A stretch of DNA of 64,000 nucleotides, from contig NC_072893.1 of the NCBI RefSeq assembly GCF_027943255.1, positions 57,382,001 to 57,446,000 on the forward strand, written 5' to 3'. The notes under the pieces were generated by a model. The model was not told the origin of the DNA. It saw nothing but the letters and a program-made list of their open reading frames with translations, and did no database searches. Each line of letters opens with the position of its first letter. The first letter of the stretch is position 1. Both the position numbers and the translations under genes were made by a program. Below are positions 34,043-44,680 of this stretch, one piece after another. The stretch comes from Anastrepha obliqua (lineage: Eukaryota; Arthropoda; Insecta; Diptera; Tephritidae).

Positions 34043-34148
34043 TGGAATACTGGAGTTGTTTAATTCACAAGTGTCAAATATGATTAACATAAGTCGCCAT
34101 TTGCAAAAAATTATAAATCCTCCAATGGGGTGATTAATTTTGCGCCAC
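34043..34148 (-). repeat. rosa-end repeat, copy 4 (best preserved)
   Basis: Reverse-complemented, it begins AGGTGGCGCAAAATTAATCA followed by CCCCATTGGAGGATTTATAA, TTGCAAATGGCG and CACTTGTGAATTAAACAACTCC. The tip GGTGGCGCAAAA is identical to the left tip of the rosa-like transposon at 10034. Confidence 0.7.
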
Positions 34149-35285
34149 CTAGTATAAACCATTTATTTAAACTCCATACACTTTTTCATTTTCTTCCTTC
34201 TCATTCTTCACATACAAACATTTTATTACAATTAAAAAAATTGAAAAACTCGTACAACCACTTCAGGTTCCACTGGTAATTAATTTGTACGATTTCTGCT
34301 GTCGTCGTGTAGCCATATAATATGGCTCGTGGAAAAATCCATATCATATTTCAACAACCCAACCCATAAAACAATACAACCGAGTGTGTATGATATGTGT
34401 GAATGTATGTACTTGCGCGTGTATTAGAAGGTGGAGGCCACATACCATACATCCTATAGTTCAACCTGCTCTATAACCTTATGAGCGTGGGTGTATTTGC
34501 GCGTGTGTGTGTGGTCTAATTGTGGCGCACGTGTTTTGTGCTATAAATTGCTACCACGCTACCAGCAATAATAAAGCTAAAACAACAACAAATGTGTACA
34601 ATAACCATGTTAATAACATAAGTCAATTTTAATTGGCCATCTTTCGTCTTCGACACAAAATATAATAACGGTGTCGGAAGAAGTCATTAACTTAAAAAAT
34701 TGCGGTAATTGGATTTTTCCTTTTAAACTCAGTTGTAAAAAATAGTATTTCTCAAAAAATATAGAAACCCCAGGCGAACTAATTGCTTTGGCAAAATTAT
34801 TAGTATCAAATATTGTGGGATATTTGAAAATTTAAAATTGGAATAACTTTTTTGTAAATCTGAATTTTGTTTTCAGTGGCTCAAGGTTTAGCACTTCTTA
34901 TATTGAAACTGCTTCAGAAATCGCAAGATTTTTTAAATTTAGCACTTTTCAGGCGGGATGGGTGTTTATCACTTTGTGAAGGTGGAGGTGTTTTTTCATA
35001 TAGCAACACTAATTTAACTTTGGACGCATAAACGGCGTAAGCAGCAAAGCCTGAAAGTATTAACTTTACATTTGAAGTATAAAGTATGGTTAACATATTC
35101 ACTTGGAATTGGGCGTGTATAGTTTTTTCGGAATGTATTGACCATCGACCTTCTCCACATGTGGATTTTTTATCCTTCTCAAGCAAATAAAAAAAACACG
35201 AAAAAGTATAAAGGTTAAAAGATAGTACCAAAAATGTGTTGTCAAAAAATTTCGTCACTCAACTCTTTATAAATACACCGGTAAT
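34149..35285. other. No recognisable gene
   Basis: Includes GT-rich runs at about 34380-34530. A 114-codon minus frame (34914-35258) has no recognisable domain. Confidence 0.5.
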
Positions 35286-35289
35286 GAAT

Positions 35290-35820
35290 TCTTCTTTTTA
35301 ATTTTCTTCTCTTTAATTTAAGAAAGCGCGCCAATCGTTTCTTTCTTGTGCTAACCGGCGCCAGTTAGACACACCAAGTGAAGACCAGTCCTTCTCCATC
35401 TGATCTTTCCAACGCAGATGAGACCTCCTTCTTCCTTTCAGAGCCGGAGCGTTTATATTCGGACGATATGACCCAGTCAACATAGCCGCTCGATCTTTAT
35501 TCGCTGCGCTATGTTATGTCGTCGTAAAGCTCATACAGCTCATCGTTCCATCGCCTGCGATATTCGCCGTTGCCAATGTGCAAAGGTCCAAAAGTCTTGC
35601 ACAGAATCTTTTTCTCAAACATTCCAAGCGTCGCTTCATCGGATGTTGTTATCGCCCACGCTTCTGCGCCATACGTTAGGACGGACATGATGAGAGCCTT
35701 GTAGAATGTTTGTTTTGTTCGTCGAGTGAGGGCTTTGCTACTCATTTGCCTACTTAGTAGCACTTGTTGGCAAAAGGGATTTCACGTTGGATCTCCACGC
35801 TGACATTGTTATAGGTCATG
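35290..35820 (-). pseudogene. Non-LTR element ORF2 C-terminal relic (RTE-like?)
   Basis: NNVSVEIQREIPFANKCY (35815-35765) leads, after a stop, into frame 35763-35509 with SSKALTRRTKQTFYKALIMS, VLTYGAEAWA and FGPLHIGNGEYRRRWNDELY. Past the stop, the same strand continues with NAPALKGRRRSHLRWKDQME and GVSNWRRLAQERNDWRAFLN. The RWLGHVxRMD block between these is deleted. Same family as 5850-6118 on the other strand. Confidence 0.8.
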
Positions 35821-35944
35821 AATTATGAGGTTAATAAATATCTATGAGAGTAATATATACGTCTTTTCCATTTTATAGCATTATACCTAATTATAAATTA
35901 AACTAATAAGTAGTTTTCATTTGTAGTTCAGTTTCAAAAAAGAA

Positions 35945-36390
35945 TATTAACCACTAATCAAATCAAGCGCTTTAGTTCTCTTTAGCCATCTTATTAGGGT
36001 TGCTCCATCGCTAAGTACTGCAGCTTCATGGTTTACATGTGTTTGTAACCTGTGAGCGTGTTTGATCGCATACAGACCAATTGTATCGGTAACAGTGTTC
36101 ATCTCTAAGTCCTATGCAAGACCTCGCTTCGTACGTACCAGGGCGCGTTTATAATGGCTCTGATGACCTTGTTTTGAAATAGTTGTGTGAGTTCAGCAAT
36201 TTTATTGGCAGTACAAATTAGCTGCACAATCTCACCCGGCTTTAATACTAAACTATAGACAAGAGTCGGACGAAAGTCATTAATAACATCAAGTTTATAT
36301 AAGTTGTTATACAATTTATATTTTACTTTTTCTTTATTAAGCAAAACAAAATAGCGCAATTCGGATTTAACTCCTCTCATTAGTCGATGG
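35945..36390 (-). pseudogene. Jockey-clade ORF2 C-terminal relic
   Basis: Frame 36380-36105 carries QLFQNKVIRAIINAPWYVRS, a jockey-clade signature after the RT domain. After a frameshift the tail reads NTVTDTIGLYAIKHAHRLQT, HVNHEAAVLSDGATLI, RWLKRTKALDLISG and a stop at about 35950. RT core absent. Confidence 0.85.
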
Positions 36391-36403
36391 AGATCAGTTT
36401 TTG

Positions 36404-37150
36404 TTACAGTATCTGCTGCTCTGGTAATGAACTGGAGCCATGCTCGGTCCTGGAGTCATCTGTGAAAATGCGAAAACAGTGTTTGACGAGCTCATTTTCA
36501 GAGTTTGAGCACAACTGAGCCTCTGGCAGCACTACACTGTATCTCTTTTCAAGTACGACTCTTGATGGCATGGAGTCAAGGGACATGGAGAAAATCACTG
36601 GATGGAAGTCCATGCCTTCTCTGTTTTCCAATGCCGGACAGAAGGCCACAGCGCGTTGTAGTCTCGATAAGGTCCTCCTGACTCCTACGAGAGAGGGTCT
36701 ACTCATCCAGACCACTGACGCATAGGTGCTAATAGGTCTTATCATAGCCCTACAGATCCATAGGACCTTGCTAGGAGAAAGACTCCACGTTTTCCCAAAG
36801 ACACCTTTGTACTGCCAGAAGGCTGTCAGTGCTTTGGATGTTTTTGTTTCAACGTGTGTCTTCCAAAGAAATTTACTATCGAGGATTACTCCAAGATATT
36901 TGATTTCTTCGGATTATGACCCCTTTTAGCTTAGGTAGAAGGAGTCCATAAAGTTTCCTCCTTCTGGTAAAGAGGACAATACCAGTTTTGGTGGGGTTTG
37001 CCAAGAGCCCATTCTCACAGCACCAAGTGTCAATCATATCCAGTGTTTTCTGTACTTTTCTATAGATGTTCATAAGCGAAGGGCCCGTTATCAAACAGGC
37101 AACGTCGTCCGCATATGCTTGTGTGAAGACTCCAGCAGGTCATTGATGCC
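36404..37150 (-). pseudogene. Non-LTR reverse-transcriptase relic with YADD box (I/LOA-like)
   Basis: QAYADDVACLI, whose YADD catalytic box lies at 37104-37115, is followed by frame 37094-36876 (VQKTLDMIDTWCCENGLLAN, PTKTGIVLFTRRRKL). Frame 36745-36404 then gives MIRPISTYASVVWMSRPSL, LSRLQRAVAFCPALENREGM and the start of RNase H (FRIFTDDSRTEHGS). It breaks off there and abuts the jockey relic at about 36400. The sequence upstream of YADD (37150 on) is lost. Confidence 0.85.
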
Positions 37151-39602
37151 GATGCTACAATGCCCGCCAATTGAGAAGCCCCGCTTCCTGGAAAAATTGA
37201 GTGTACATCCGCCATTTTAAATGATTAAAATAAAAAAGCTAGTTTTTATATTATTTTAATGTATAAATAAACTGTATGCCAATTGTGAAAAAAATATATT
37301 TACTTCTTCATTTTAAATAATTTTAATAAAGATCAGGAAAAATATGGCCGTTTACAACTATCTGTTCCCTTAAAGTGAAATATTGTCAACTACTGCGGTG
37401 AAACTTCGAAGCAAACAATATACGATAAGACTGAGTCATTTTTAGGACAAAATGAAATTTTTAAAAGATATCTCTTGGGAAGAAAATATCACTTTTTTGT
37501 TCTAGATTTTTGGGAAACATTTTTCTTTGTCATTCCTGAAAAATAGTGCTCCTCAAATGTTTTTTATTCTTTTTCACTAACAGCTGAAGACTTTTGAAAA
37601 TAATTTTTTCGGTTGCTTTTTTGTTCAAAATTTTTAGAGAAAAATAAGAAAAACGTTTGATAGAACCGAAGATTTTTCACTTTAGGAAATTTCTTTCTAA
37701 TCTTTATTTATAAATCCCAAAACAGTAAAATTTTCTTTAAACAGTTTCCAATTTACTCGTTATACTCAAGGACTCAAATAAACCAATTTTCGCAAAAATG
37801 TTTAAAAAACTTGTATTAATTGATATGGAACTGATATGTACACATGAAACAATTACATCGTCTACCAATAGACCTCATCCAGGAAAAATTTCATAATCAC
37901 CTGAAACTAAAGATTTTATGTAGTAATGCTGCATACTCAGTTTTTCATTTTCTTATCAATTTCATTTTTAATCATTCAGCAATAGAAATTTAAAAATTTA
38001 TGGCAAGCAACGCATGGTGGCTATTCAGGAAGTTCATAATAGCTTGGAATATCCATGTACATACGAACAGGTATCATTTAAATCTGCACAAACATTCAAC
38101 TATGCGAAATTTTAGTCAAATTAGTTCAACATTTTTCAAAATAGCATTGCCCTCTTCAAAGAGACTGAAAATAGAAACTGTTATACCTTGTACGTAACAA
38201 ATTAATCAGTTCAAGCACAACAACAACTATACTACATTCCATCGGTTGTTAGCAGTAAACTTTTATAGTCCTCCACTCACTTTAGTCTTCTAGCGCCTTA
38301 CTTGCACTTTCCAGCCTAGTCGCTTGTAAGCAATGAAGCGCAGTATCCGTTGTTCGTATGCACAAACGAATGAATCGGTGATGAACGAGGCGCTAAGAAT
38401 TTATATGCCTTGCACGATTTCACACAAAATTAATTTTTACATAAATTTAAAAGGAACTACCACATACCGTACATAGTATCCAACCGCCAGGCCACTGTCA
38501 TGAACACGTGAGGCTCAGAGAAAAGGCATATGGCGTGCAGAGTAAATGGCGGCATTGTCATTCCACCACAAAAAAGTGCGAACAAAACAGAGCACAAAAA
38601 ACGATCAACAAATTGAAAATGTTGCATATTGACATACAAATTGTATAACTGTATTTCCGTTTCCTCTACCACAAATATACAGCAAAAAAAAAAAACAAAA
38701 AACAAACCAGCCACAATGAAAACAAGAGGCATCGTTGTGCGCGACATTTACTGACAACAACAGGAAATGGACAAATGGCAGCGGGTAACCAACCAGCAGC
38801 GAGGCGCTGATGCGTAGAACCGCTTGCAGCAACTGAAACTGACAAAAACAACAACTACTAGAACAACACAACACCAAATAGTCGACATGGCAGTCACAAC
38901 ATTTACGTTTGTCCGCAAAGTGATTGATGTTGCAAATATTCTCTGCAAAGTTGAAAGACCATTTATTTCAGAAAGGCCAAAAATAAAGAAAAAACATGAA
39001 AATGAAATTGGCTCAAAAATTTGGTGTAAATGAGAAGCAAGTAGACAATTTTTGTTAGGTGCCACACAATCGAAATAGTCAAAAAAACTCGTAGGCTAAT
39101 AGAAAAGGAAATAGCAAAGTAGCTCAAGGTAAACGAATTATAAGCTTAATTCGTCGCAATGAGAGAAAATAAATGTTGCTTGTATTTAAAATAATGGGTT
39201 CCCAAGCAGTTTTGTGTATTACTAATTAACTTTACAAATTCGACAAGTTTTAACCGTTTTTTTACACATTAGAAATTATAAAATCAATATATACGCAAGT
39301 CAATACCTCAATAAATCTGTGTTTCCAGCTTTCCACCAACACGTGAGGATTTTTCTTAAAGAACAACAAAGTTTCAGTTAGTATCTAGCCTAAAAAAAAT
39401 ATCCTAATTCTATAAAATTATATATTGGTACCAAGTGATAAAAAATATTAAAAAAAAATATTCAAATAAATGTTTTTTTTCATAAAAGTCTTTTCCAAAA
39501 ATATGGAAAATGTTTATATTTTGAAATTGAGATTGGAAGTTTAATTAGTTATAGACAACTAAAAATTCTTTAGTTATCAACTTTGTGGCAAGTATGCCCA
39601 CA
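37151..39602. other. No recognisable gene
   Basis: A+T-rich, with a weak copy of the dispersed A+T repeat at about 37600-37800. Overlapping minus-strand frames at 38457-39065 (90-105 codons) are Phe/Val/Cys-rich products of CAA- and A-rich DNA and share no motif with known proteins. Confidence 0.5.
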
Positions 39603-39785
39603 AAAGACCGTCGTAGTCAAATCAGTTGGTGCGTGACTACAATTCTGAACTCCACAAATTCGAAGCTTATATTGATAGAAAAAGTAGTTTTCAAAAAGCG
39701 GTCGCTCCTTATAAAAAATATCAAATCGCATACCACAAAATAGAAGAAAAGGTCGGCCAAACACCTAGTAAAGTGAGTAAACGCC
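39603..39785 (+). repeat. tRNA-derived SINE, internally deleted copy
   Basis: Head GACCGTCGTAGTCAAATCAG TTGGTGCGTGACTAC (A-box region), TTCGAAGC-like B box near 39659, an AGCGGTCGCTCC block, then GTCGGCCAAACACC and ACGCCAATTATA at the 3' end. The central GTAGGTCCCTCCATTT block is missing. Confidence 0.65.
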
Positions 39786-39837
39786 AATTATAAGTGTACA
39801 AGTATGTATGTCTGTAAAACCGCGAATAATCTCATTT

Positions 39838-39915
39838 ATCTCCCTCTCTTTCTCTCTCCCTCTCTCTCCCTCGCTCTCCCTCTCCCTCCCATTCTCTTTC
39901 TCTTTCTCTCTCTAC
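39838..39915 (+). repeat. CT-rich low-complexity tract
   Basis: About 75 bp of imperfect CTCTCC/CTTTCT repeats. It produces the Ser/Leu/Pro-rich start of a spurious plus-strand frame at 39808-40206. Confidence 0.9.
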
Positions 39916-40044
39916 CGAATCTCGGCTCAACCAACTCCAACTTTATTCCTTAATGTATTGTCCCTTTTGCCATCTTTCAGGCAGCATCATAATCCCACCT
40001 TCATAAAACTTCTGGTTTTCATTAGCAAACAATTGAATAAATTA

Positions 40045-40903
40045 CGACATTTTTTCCATTCAAGGAGTTTCGTAAAGATCGAAACAAAAAGTAATCAGAT
40101 GGAGCAAGGTGAGGACTACATGGTGGATGTGGCAAAACATCCCAACCAAGCTCCAATAATTTTTTACCGAGTGACCAAAGATGTGTGTGGCCTTGCGTTG
40201 TCATAATGGAATACAATACTTTTTCGATTTGTCAATTCAGGCCGATTTTCTTCAACTGCATTGTTTCATTAGTTGTTCATGACACTAAGTTAATCGTTCC
40301 GTTGGGTGGTAAGAGTTCAAAGTAGACAATTCCTTTGGAATCCCACGAAACTGATAACAAAACCTTCTTTTCGAATTGAATATCAGCTTTTGATGTGGTT
40401 TCAGTTGGTTCACCTGGCCTGCTCCACGATCTTTTCCGCTTGATATTGTTTTAAACAATCCATTTTCCATCCCAGTTATCAGTCGTTTTAAAAATTGATC
40501 AATTTTATTACGTTTCTGTAGCAAATCGCAGCTGTTAATGCGTTGCGTTAAATGCGTTTCTTTCAGTTCGTGAGGAACCCATGTATCGAGTTTTTGAACA
40601 TAGCCAAGTTATTTGAAGTGATTTTCAATGCATATATGTGATGCATGAAGCTTCTCTGCAATCTCACGTCTTGTACTGCGACTTATTATTGATTATTGCT
40701 TTGATTAGGGCGTCATCAACTTTAACTGGACCACCAGAGCGTTTTTCATCTTTGAGTGAAAAATCACCAGAACGAAATTTGGCAAACCAATTTTGACACT
40801 GCCGTTCTTTTAAGACTTCGTCACCATAAACAGCAAATAACTCTTTATGAGCTTGCGGTGCGGTTTCCAATGCGAAAATATTCCTTTTGATTTCTATTTT
40901 TCA
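40045..40903 (-). pseudogene. Mellifera-type DD34D mariner transposase relic
   Basis: Read downward: EIKRNIF (start codon lost), frame 40870-40664 with HKELFAVYGDEVLKERQCQN, WFAKFRSGDFSLKDEKRSGG, a decayed helix-turn-helix, then frame 40524-40285 with FLKRLITGMENGLF, where the TGDEKW first-Asp block is scrambled. NRPELTNRKS, HYDNARPHTSLVTR (second Asp) and LGWDVLPHPPCSPHLAPSDY (third Asp kept, SPD changed to SPH) follow. It breaks off after SLNGKN. Many frameshifts. The 5' end is cut where the DD41D relic begins. Confidence 0.85.
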
Positions 40904-40908
40904 ACGAA

Positions 40909-41606
40909 CGCCAAACGAAAACTACATCATCGAGCAACGCGTTTAAGTTATTCAGGCTTATTATGAAAACGGGCGTTCAAATCAAAATGCATATCGAAGA
41001 AAATCATCTTCAGTGATGAGGCACATTTTCACCTCAGTGTATTCGTCAATGAGCAGAATTGCCGCATTTGGGCGAATGATAATCCAAGAGTGATTGCCGA
41101 AAAACCAATGCACCCACAAAGAGTGACTGTTTGGGGCGGTTTATGGGCCGGCGGCATCATTGGGCCGTATTTTTTTCCAAAATGAGGCCGGTCAGGCAGT
41201 TACTGTGAATAGTGTTCGCTATCTTGAGATGATAAGGAACTTTTTATGGCCCGAATCGGAAGATATGGATGTGGACGATATGTGGTTTCAACAGGACGGC
41301 GCCACTTATCACACAGCTAACGAAACAATGGCTCTTTTGCGCGAAAAATTTGATGGCCGAATAATCTTACGTCGCAGCGATGTCGATTGGTCGCCAAGAT
41401 CATGTGATTTGACACCGTTGGACTTTTTTCTTTGGGGTTATTTGAAAAACAAAGTGTACGTCGATAAGCCAGCAACAATTAAAGAGCTAAAGGATGAGAT
41501 AATTCGGCACATTAACGGCATAGAACATCAATTATGCCTCAGCGTCATCGAAAATTTGGACCATCGGATGGAGGTGTGCCGCCGAGCCATACCAATATTA
41601 TCATAA
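40909..41606 (+). pseudogene. DD41D mariner-like transposase, internally deleted
   Basis: An N-terminal scrap (IIEQRV, stop, VIQAYYENGRSNQNAYR) passes directly into KIIFSDEAHFHLSVFVNEQN, so roughly 130 residues including most of the DNA-binding domain are missing. First Asp at 41015-41017. A 7-T run at 41170-41176 shifts the frame. Frame 41160-41606 then carries D at 41295-41297 (QQDGATYHT) and D at 41421-41423 (LTPLDFFLWG), with 41 residues between. The C-terminus is intact to the stop. It differs clearly from the copy at 10149-11234, so it is a separate DD41D lineage. Confidence 0.85.
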
Positions 41607-42008
41607 TAAAGGGAAATGATAATAATTTCCTAAAAAAATTTTATTTTATTCAAAATCAAGACCGGCCCTTGTAACTTAATCACCATTTAGAAGAAGTTGT
41701 GCAACAAAAGCCCTCAATAAAAAACAATTATAAAAAATCAGGACTGTTCTTGAACCACCTTAAACTTGGACAATATCACATCAGAATTGAATGGACAACA
41801 AAATTGCATACCGAGCATTTTTCTAAAAGTTAACACTTAAAATTTGAGATGTTGATGAGCATTTGTTGAATGGTTCAAAATGTTGTACACAGTTTGAGAT
41901 TTTACCTTCATTGTTACAGTATGAACTATATTTTTTTTGATAAAAAAATTCAATGAAAAAATTAAGTAAATAGCCAAAAGAATAAGATTTGTTTTTCTAC
42001 CGAATATA
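41607..42008. other. No recognisable gene
   Basis: A+T-rich spacer between the DD41D relic and the snap-back mariner. I could not identify the DD41D terminal repeat in it. Confidence 0.45.
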
Positions 42009-42946
42009 CCTTCTGCTCAAATATGAACGAGACGTTATCAATAAAACGGTCTGCGGATGACATATGGTAAAAATAAATTTTTTGTTTTTTGGTAGGACTG
42101 TTATAAGCTTACATGGCAAATTTCAGCGTGATAGGTATGTCACATAGTTCGTTTTCTGTGCTACTGTAAACAAGTCAAGCGCGAGTGTGTTCTTCGAATT
42201 CTCTTTTATGACTTCAATTGTCTCAAAATGTTTTCCACGAAGCGGCAACTTGAGCTTGGGAAACAGGAAAAAGTCACATGGAGCCATATCAGGCAAATAC
42301 GGTGCTTGCGGAACGATATTAACATTATTTTTGTTCAAATAATCGCGAACAAGACGTGATGTGTGAGCTGGTGCATTATCGTGATGCAAGAACCATGACT
42401 TGTTGTCCCACAATTCCTTCCTTTTAAGACGAATTTTCTCGCGCAAACGCTTTAAAACGTCTAAATAATATTCAGCGTTAACCGATTTTGCGATTTCTGC
42501 GATTTTCAAGCACAATTTCCTTTACTTTTCCGATGTTTTCGTCGTTTACTGATATTGCTGGACAACGTTCATGAGGCAAGTTTTCAACCGATGTACGGCC
42601 GTCTTTGAACGATTTGTACCACTGGAAAACACGTACACGCGATAGAGCAGAGTCCGCATAGGTTGTCTGTAACATTTTTAAGGCATCTGAAGACGAAATT
42701 TTGTTGGAATAACAAAATTTCAAACAAATTCTTTGTTCAAGTTGAATTTTCATCGTTAAATTCGAAGAACACACTCGAGCTTGACTTGTTTACAGTAGCA
42801 CAGAAAACAAACTATGTGACATATCACGCTGAAATTTACCATGTAAGCTTATAACAGTCCTACCAAAAAACAAAAAATTTATGTTTGCCATATGTCATCC
42901 GCGGACCGTTTTATTGATAACGTCTCGTTCATATTTGAGCAGAAGG
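42009..42946 (-). mobile_element. Snap-back mariner derivative with ~190-bp inverted ends
   Basis: The left end 42009-42201 and right end 42759-42946 are near-identical reverse complements, starting CCTTCTGCTCAAATATGAAC and each flanked by TA (42007-42008, 42947-42948). The shared sequence runs through the 5' leader and almost to the transposase start codon. At the left it replaces the 3' end of the gene. The interior holds a deleted transposase. Mariners normally have ~30-bp ends, so this copy is rearranged or belongs to a long-TIR lineage. Confidence 0.9.
42123..42774 (-). pseudogene. Deleted DD34D mariner transposase
   Basis: The N-terminal frame starts within 42774-42478 (family start probably MKIQLEQRICLKFCYS at 42753) and includes a helix-turn-helix with RVFQWYKSFKDGRTSVENL. 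At about 42485-42500 it jumps to the C-terminal frame 42515-42123: YYLDVLKRLREKI, LHHDNAPAHTSRL (second Asp, residue 46) and LPDMAPCDFFLFP (third Asp, residue 81). Exactly 34 residues lie between them. Around 125 residues with the first catalytic Asp are deleted. The last codons (LALDLFTVAQKTNYV) come from the inverted terminal copy, not from a normal mariner C-terminus. Confidence 0.88.
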
Positions 42947-42949
42947 TAT

Positions 42950-43567
42950 CATCTAATTCTTTTATATTTGAAATTCACTCTCCTTCACTGAAGTGAGTGA
43001 TGTGGACGAATACTCAATATGCCACTTTGAATTTTCCTTCAACTTAGACGGCAGGATTCTGTTAATTACAAAAAATTGAATAAAGGAATGAAGGAATAAA
43101 GCTAAATCAGGAGATAAAAGGCGTCATTTAATAAATCATTTTTTAAATATTCTACGCTGTTGCTTTTTCTGCTTTAAGTCTACTTACGCGTTAGAGCAGA
43201 AATGATTTCATTATGTGATGTGTCATAATTTTCAGAAATCTCATTGTGCATCACTTTTATACATATGTTAATGAACTAGTTGAAAGAAAGCACTGAAGCG
43301 ACATATAGCGAAAGCTCTTCATTCCCTTATTTACCAATTTTCCGTCAGTTGCTCTGACGCAGCGTAAATTATGTCCCAGCTTTCCTAGCCGTTCCACGTC
43401 AATTGAGTCAACAAATTAGCAATTGACTGGATCCCATCCACTACAGGTGCCGTAAAAAGAAGACACATTTATATTGCTCTATGACCAAAGATGTCCGATA
43501 ATGGTCACAAAAAAATCAACGAGACACGATTTAACATCCATCGAAAAGCACTTTATTTTTGTTTTTT
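42950..43567. other. No recognisable gene
   Basis: A+T-rich, no relic recognised. Confidence 0.5.
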
Positions 43568-43655
43568 TGGCGCATACACCCTTCTTTTGGGTGTTTGGCA
43601 GAGCTCCTCCTCCTATTTGTGGTGATGTTGCTCCACAAATGGAGGGACCTACAGC
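43568..43655 (-). repeat. tRNA-derived SINE, 3' part only
   Basis: Reverse-complemented it reads GTAGGTCCCTCCATTTGTGG, AGGAGGAGCTCTGCCAAACACCC and GGGTGTATGCGCC, which is the 3' half of the SINE. The tRNA-like head is absent, as in 5'-truncated copies. Confidence 0.75.
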
Positions 43656-44439
43656 ATTAACTGCATCGAACTTTGGTACAAACCTTCAGCAAATGTAACC
43701 TATTGCACATTAAGTGAGACTAACTTACGCACCAACAGTACTGCGATTTAGGCAAAAATCTAAAAAAAGTACTGTTACAAAAATCAACAATATTTACGAC
43801 ACCCGATAGCCGAAATCCCGATTACCAAGAACTTGTAAAAATTTGATGTCAGTACAAAATAATTAAACCTGCACCTTGCGTACACAAGTAGTTCGGAAAC
43901 AATTTTGCAAAATAGTATTTCTAATTTAACTGCAGCATCTTACCATTTTTCGTAGCAAAAAGAAACCAATTTCCTAAAAGAAATTCCCTCTTAACAAATC
44001 TGAAATTTTGTTACTTGGGGAAAATCATAAATTTTACATTTTCCATAACCCCATATCAAATATTTCCTGAAAGTCGTTAAAACTCTTTTCCTACTTCAGC
44101 ACTTGACTTCATGGTACTGAAAAATTGTATCTTAAAGACATTTAGGTTTTTGCGAACAGGACTTGTTTTTAATTTCATTGCCTTTCATTTCAACTTTGAC
44201 CTGTCCTGCCAATATGGAAGAATGATATTGAAGTGGACTAAAGAAAACTGTGAAGAAGTGTAGATTTAGTGTACTATTTTTTATGTGTAGAATAAAGTAG
44301 CCTTCAAATACCCTCCTGTGGTTTTGCCCATTGGCGCGGATCCAAAAGATATAATTTTCAATGAAACTGCAACATAAATCTGACTGTTGAATTTAAGGGC
44401 ATCAGTGAATGGCGGGATATGATTGGTATATGGTAAGTC
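43656..44439. other. No recognisable gene
   Basis: A+T-rich, no relic recognised. Confidence 0.5.
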
Positions 44440-44457
44440 TTTTACTTCAGAAAATTT

Positions 44458-44680
44458 CTAAAAACAGTCTAGAAATCTAGGTACATATATCACTCTTTTA
44501 GCCCTAAAGATGGTGAAGATCAGGCAAACATCATTTTCGAAGAAATACCGACCAATAACGCAGCCAGCTGAAAACGGATGTCTAATAATAACTTTTTGTG
44601 GATGCATTGCTTCCAAATAAATCTCAAGCGAGTTACACAACTCGTGTTCTCCTTCCAAATGCTCCGAAACTCAGTGAACT
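44458..44680 (-). pseudogene. Small DD41D transposase relic
   Basis: The 66-codon frame contains LEAMHPQKVIIRHPFSAGCV and IGRYFFENDV, matching the MHPQKVTVW...AGGVIGPYFFEN stretch between the first and second catalytic Asp of DD41D transposases. Nothing recognisable remains on either side. Confidence 0.5.

Noticed and set aside
38457..39065. Overlapping minus-strand frames of 62-105 codons, Cys/Val/Phe-rich
   Set aside because: Products of CAA- and A-rich plus-strand sequence. The overlap in several frames and the lack of motifs argue for chance.
39808..40206. 132-codon plus-strand frame
   Set aside because: Its first half is the CT-rich tract and its second half is antisense to the mariner relic at 40045-40903.
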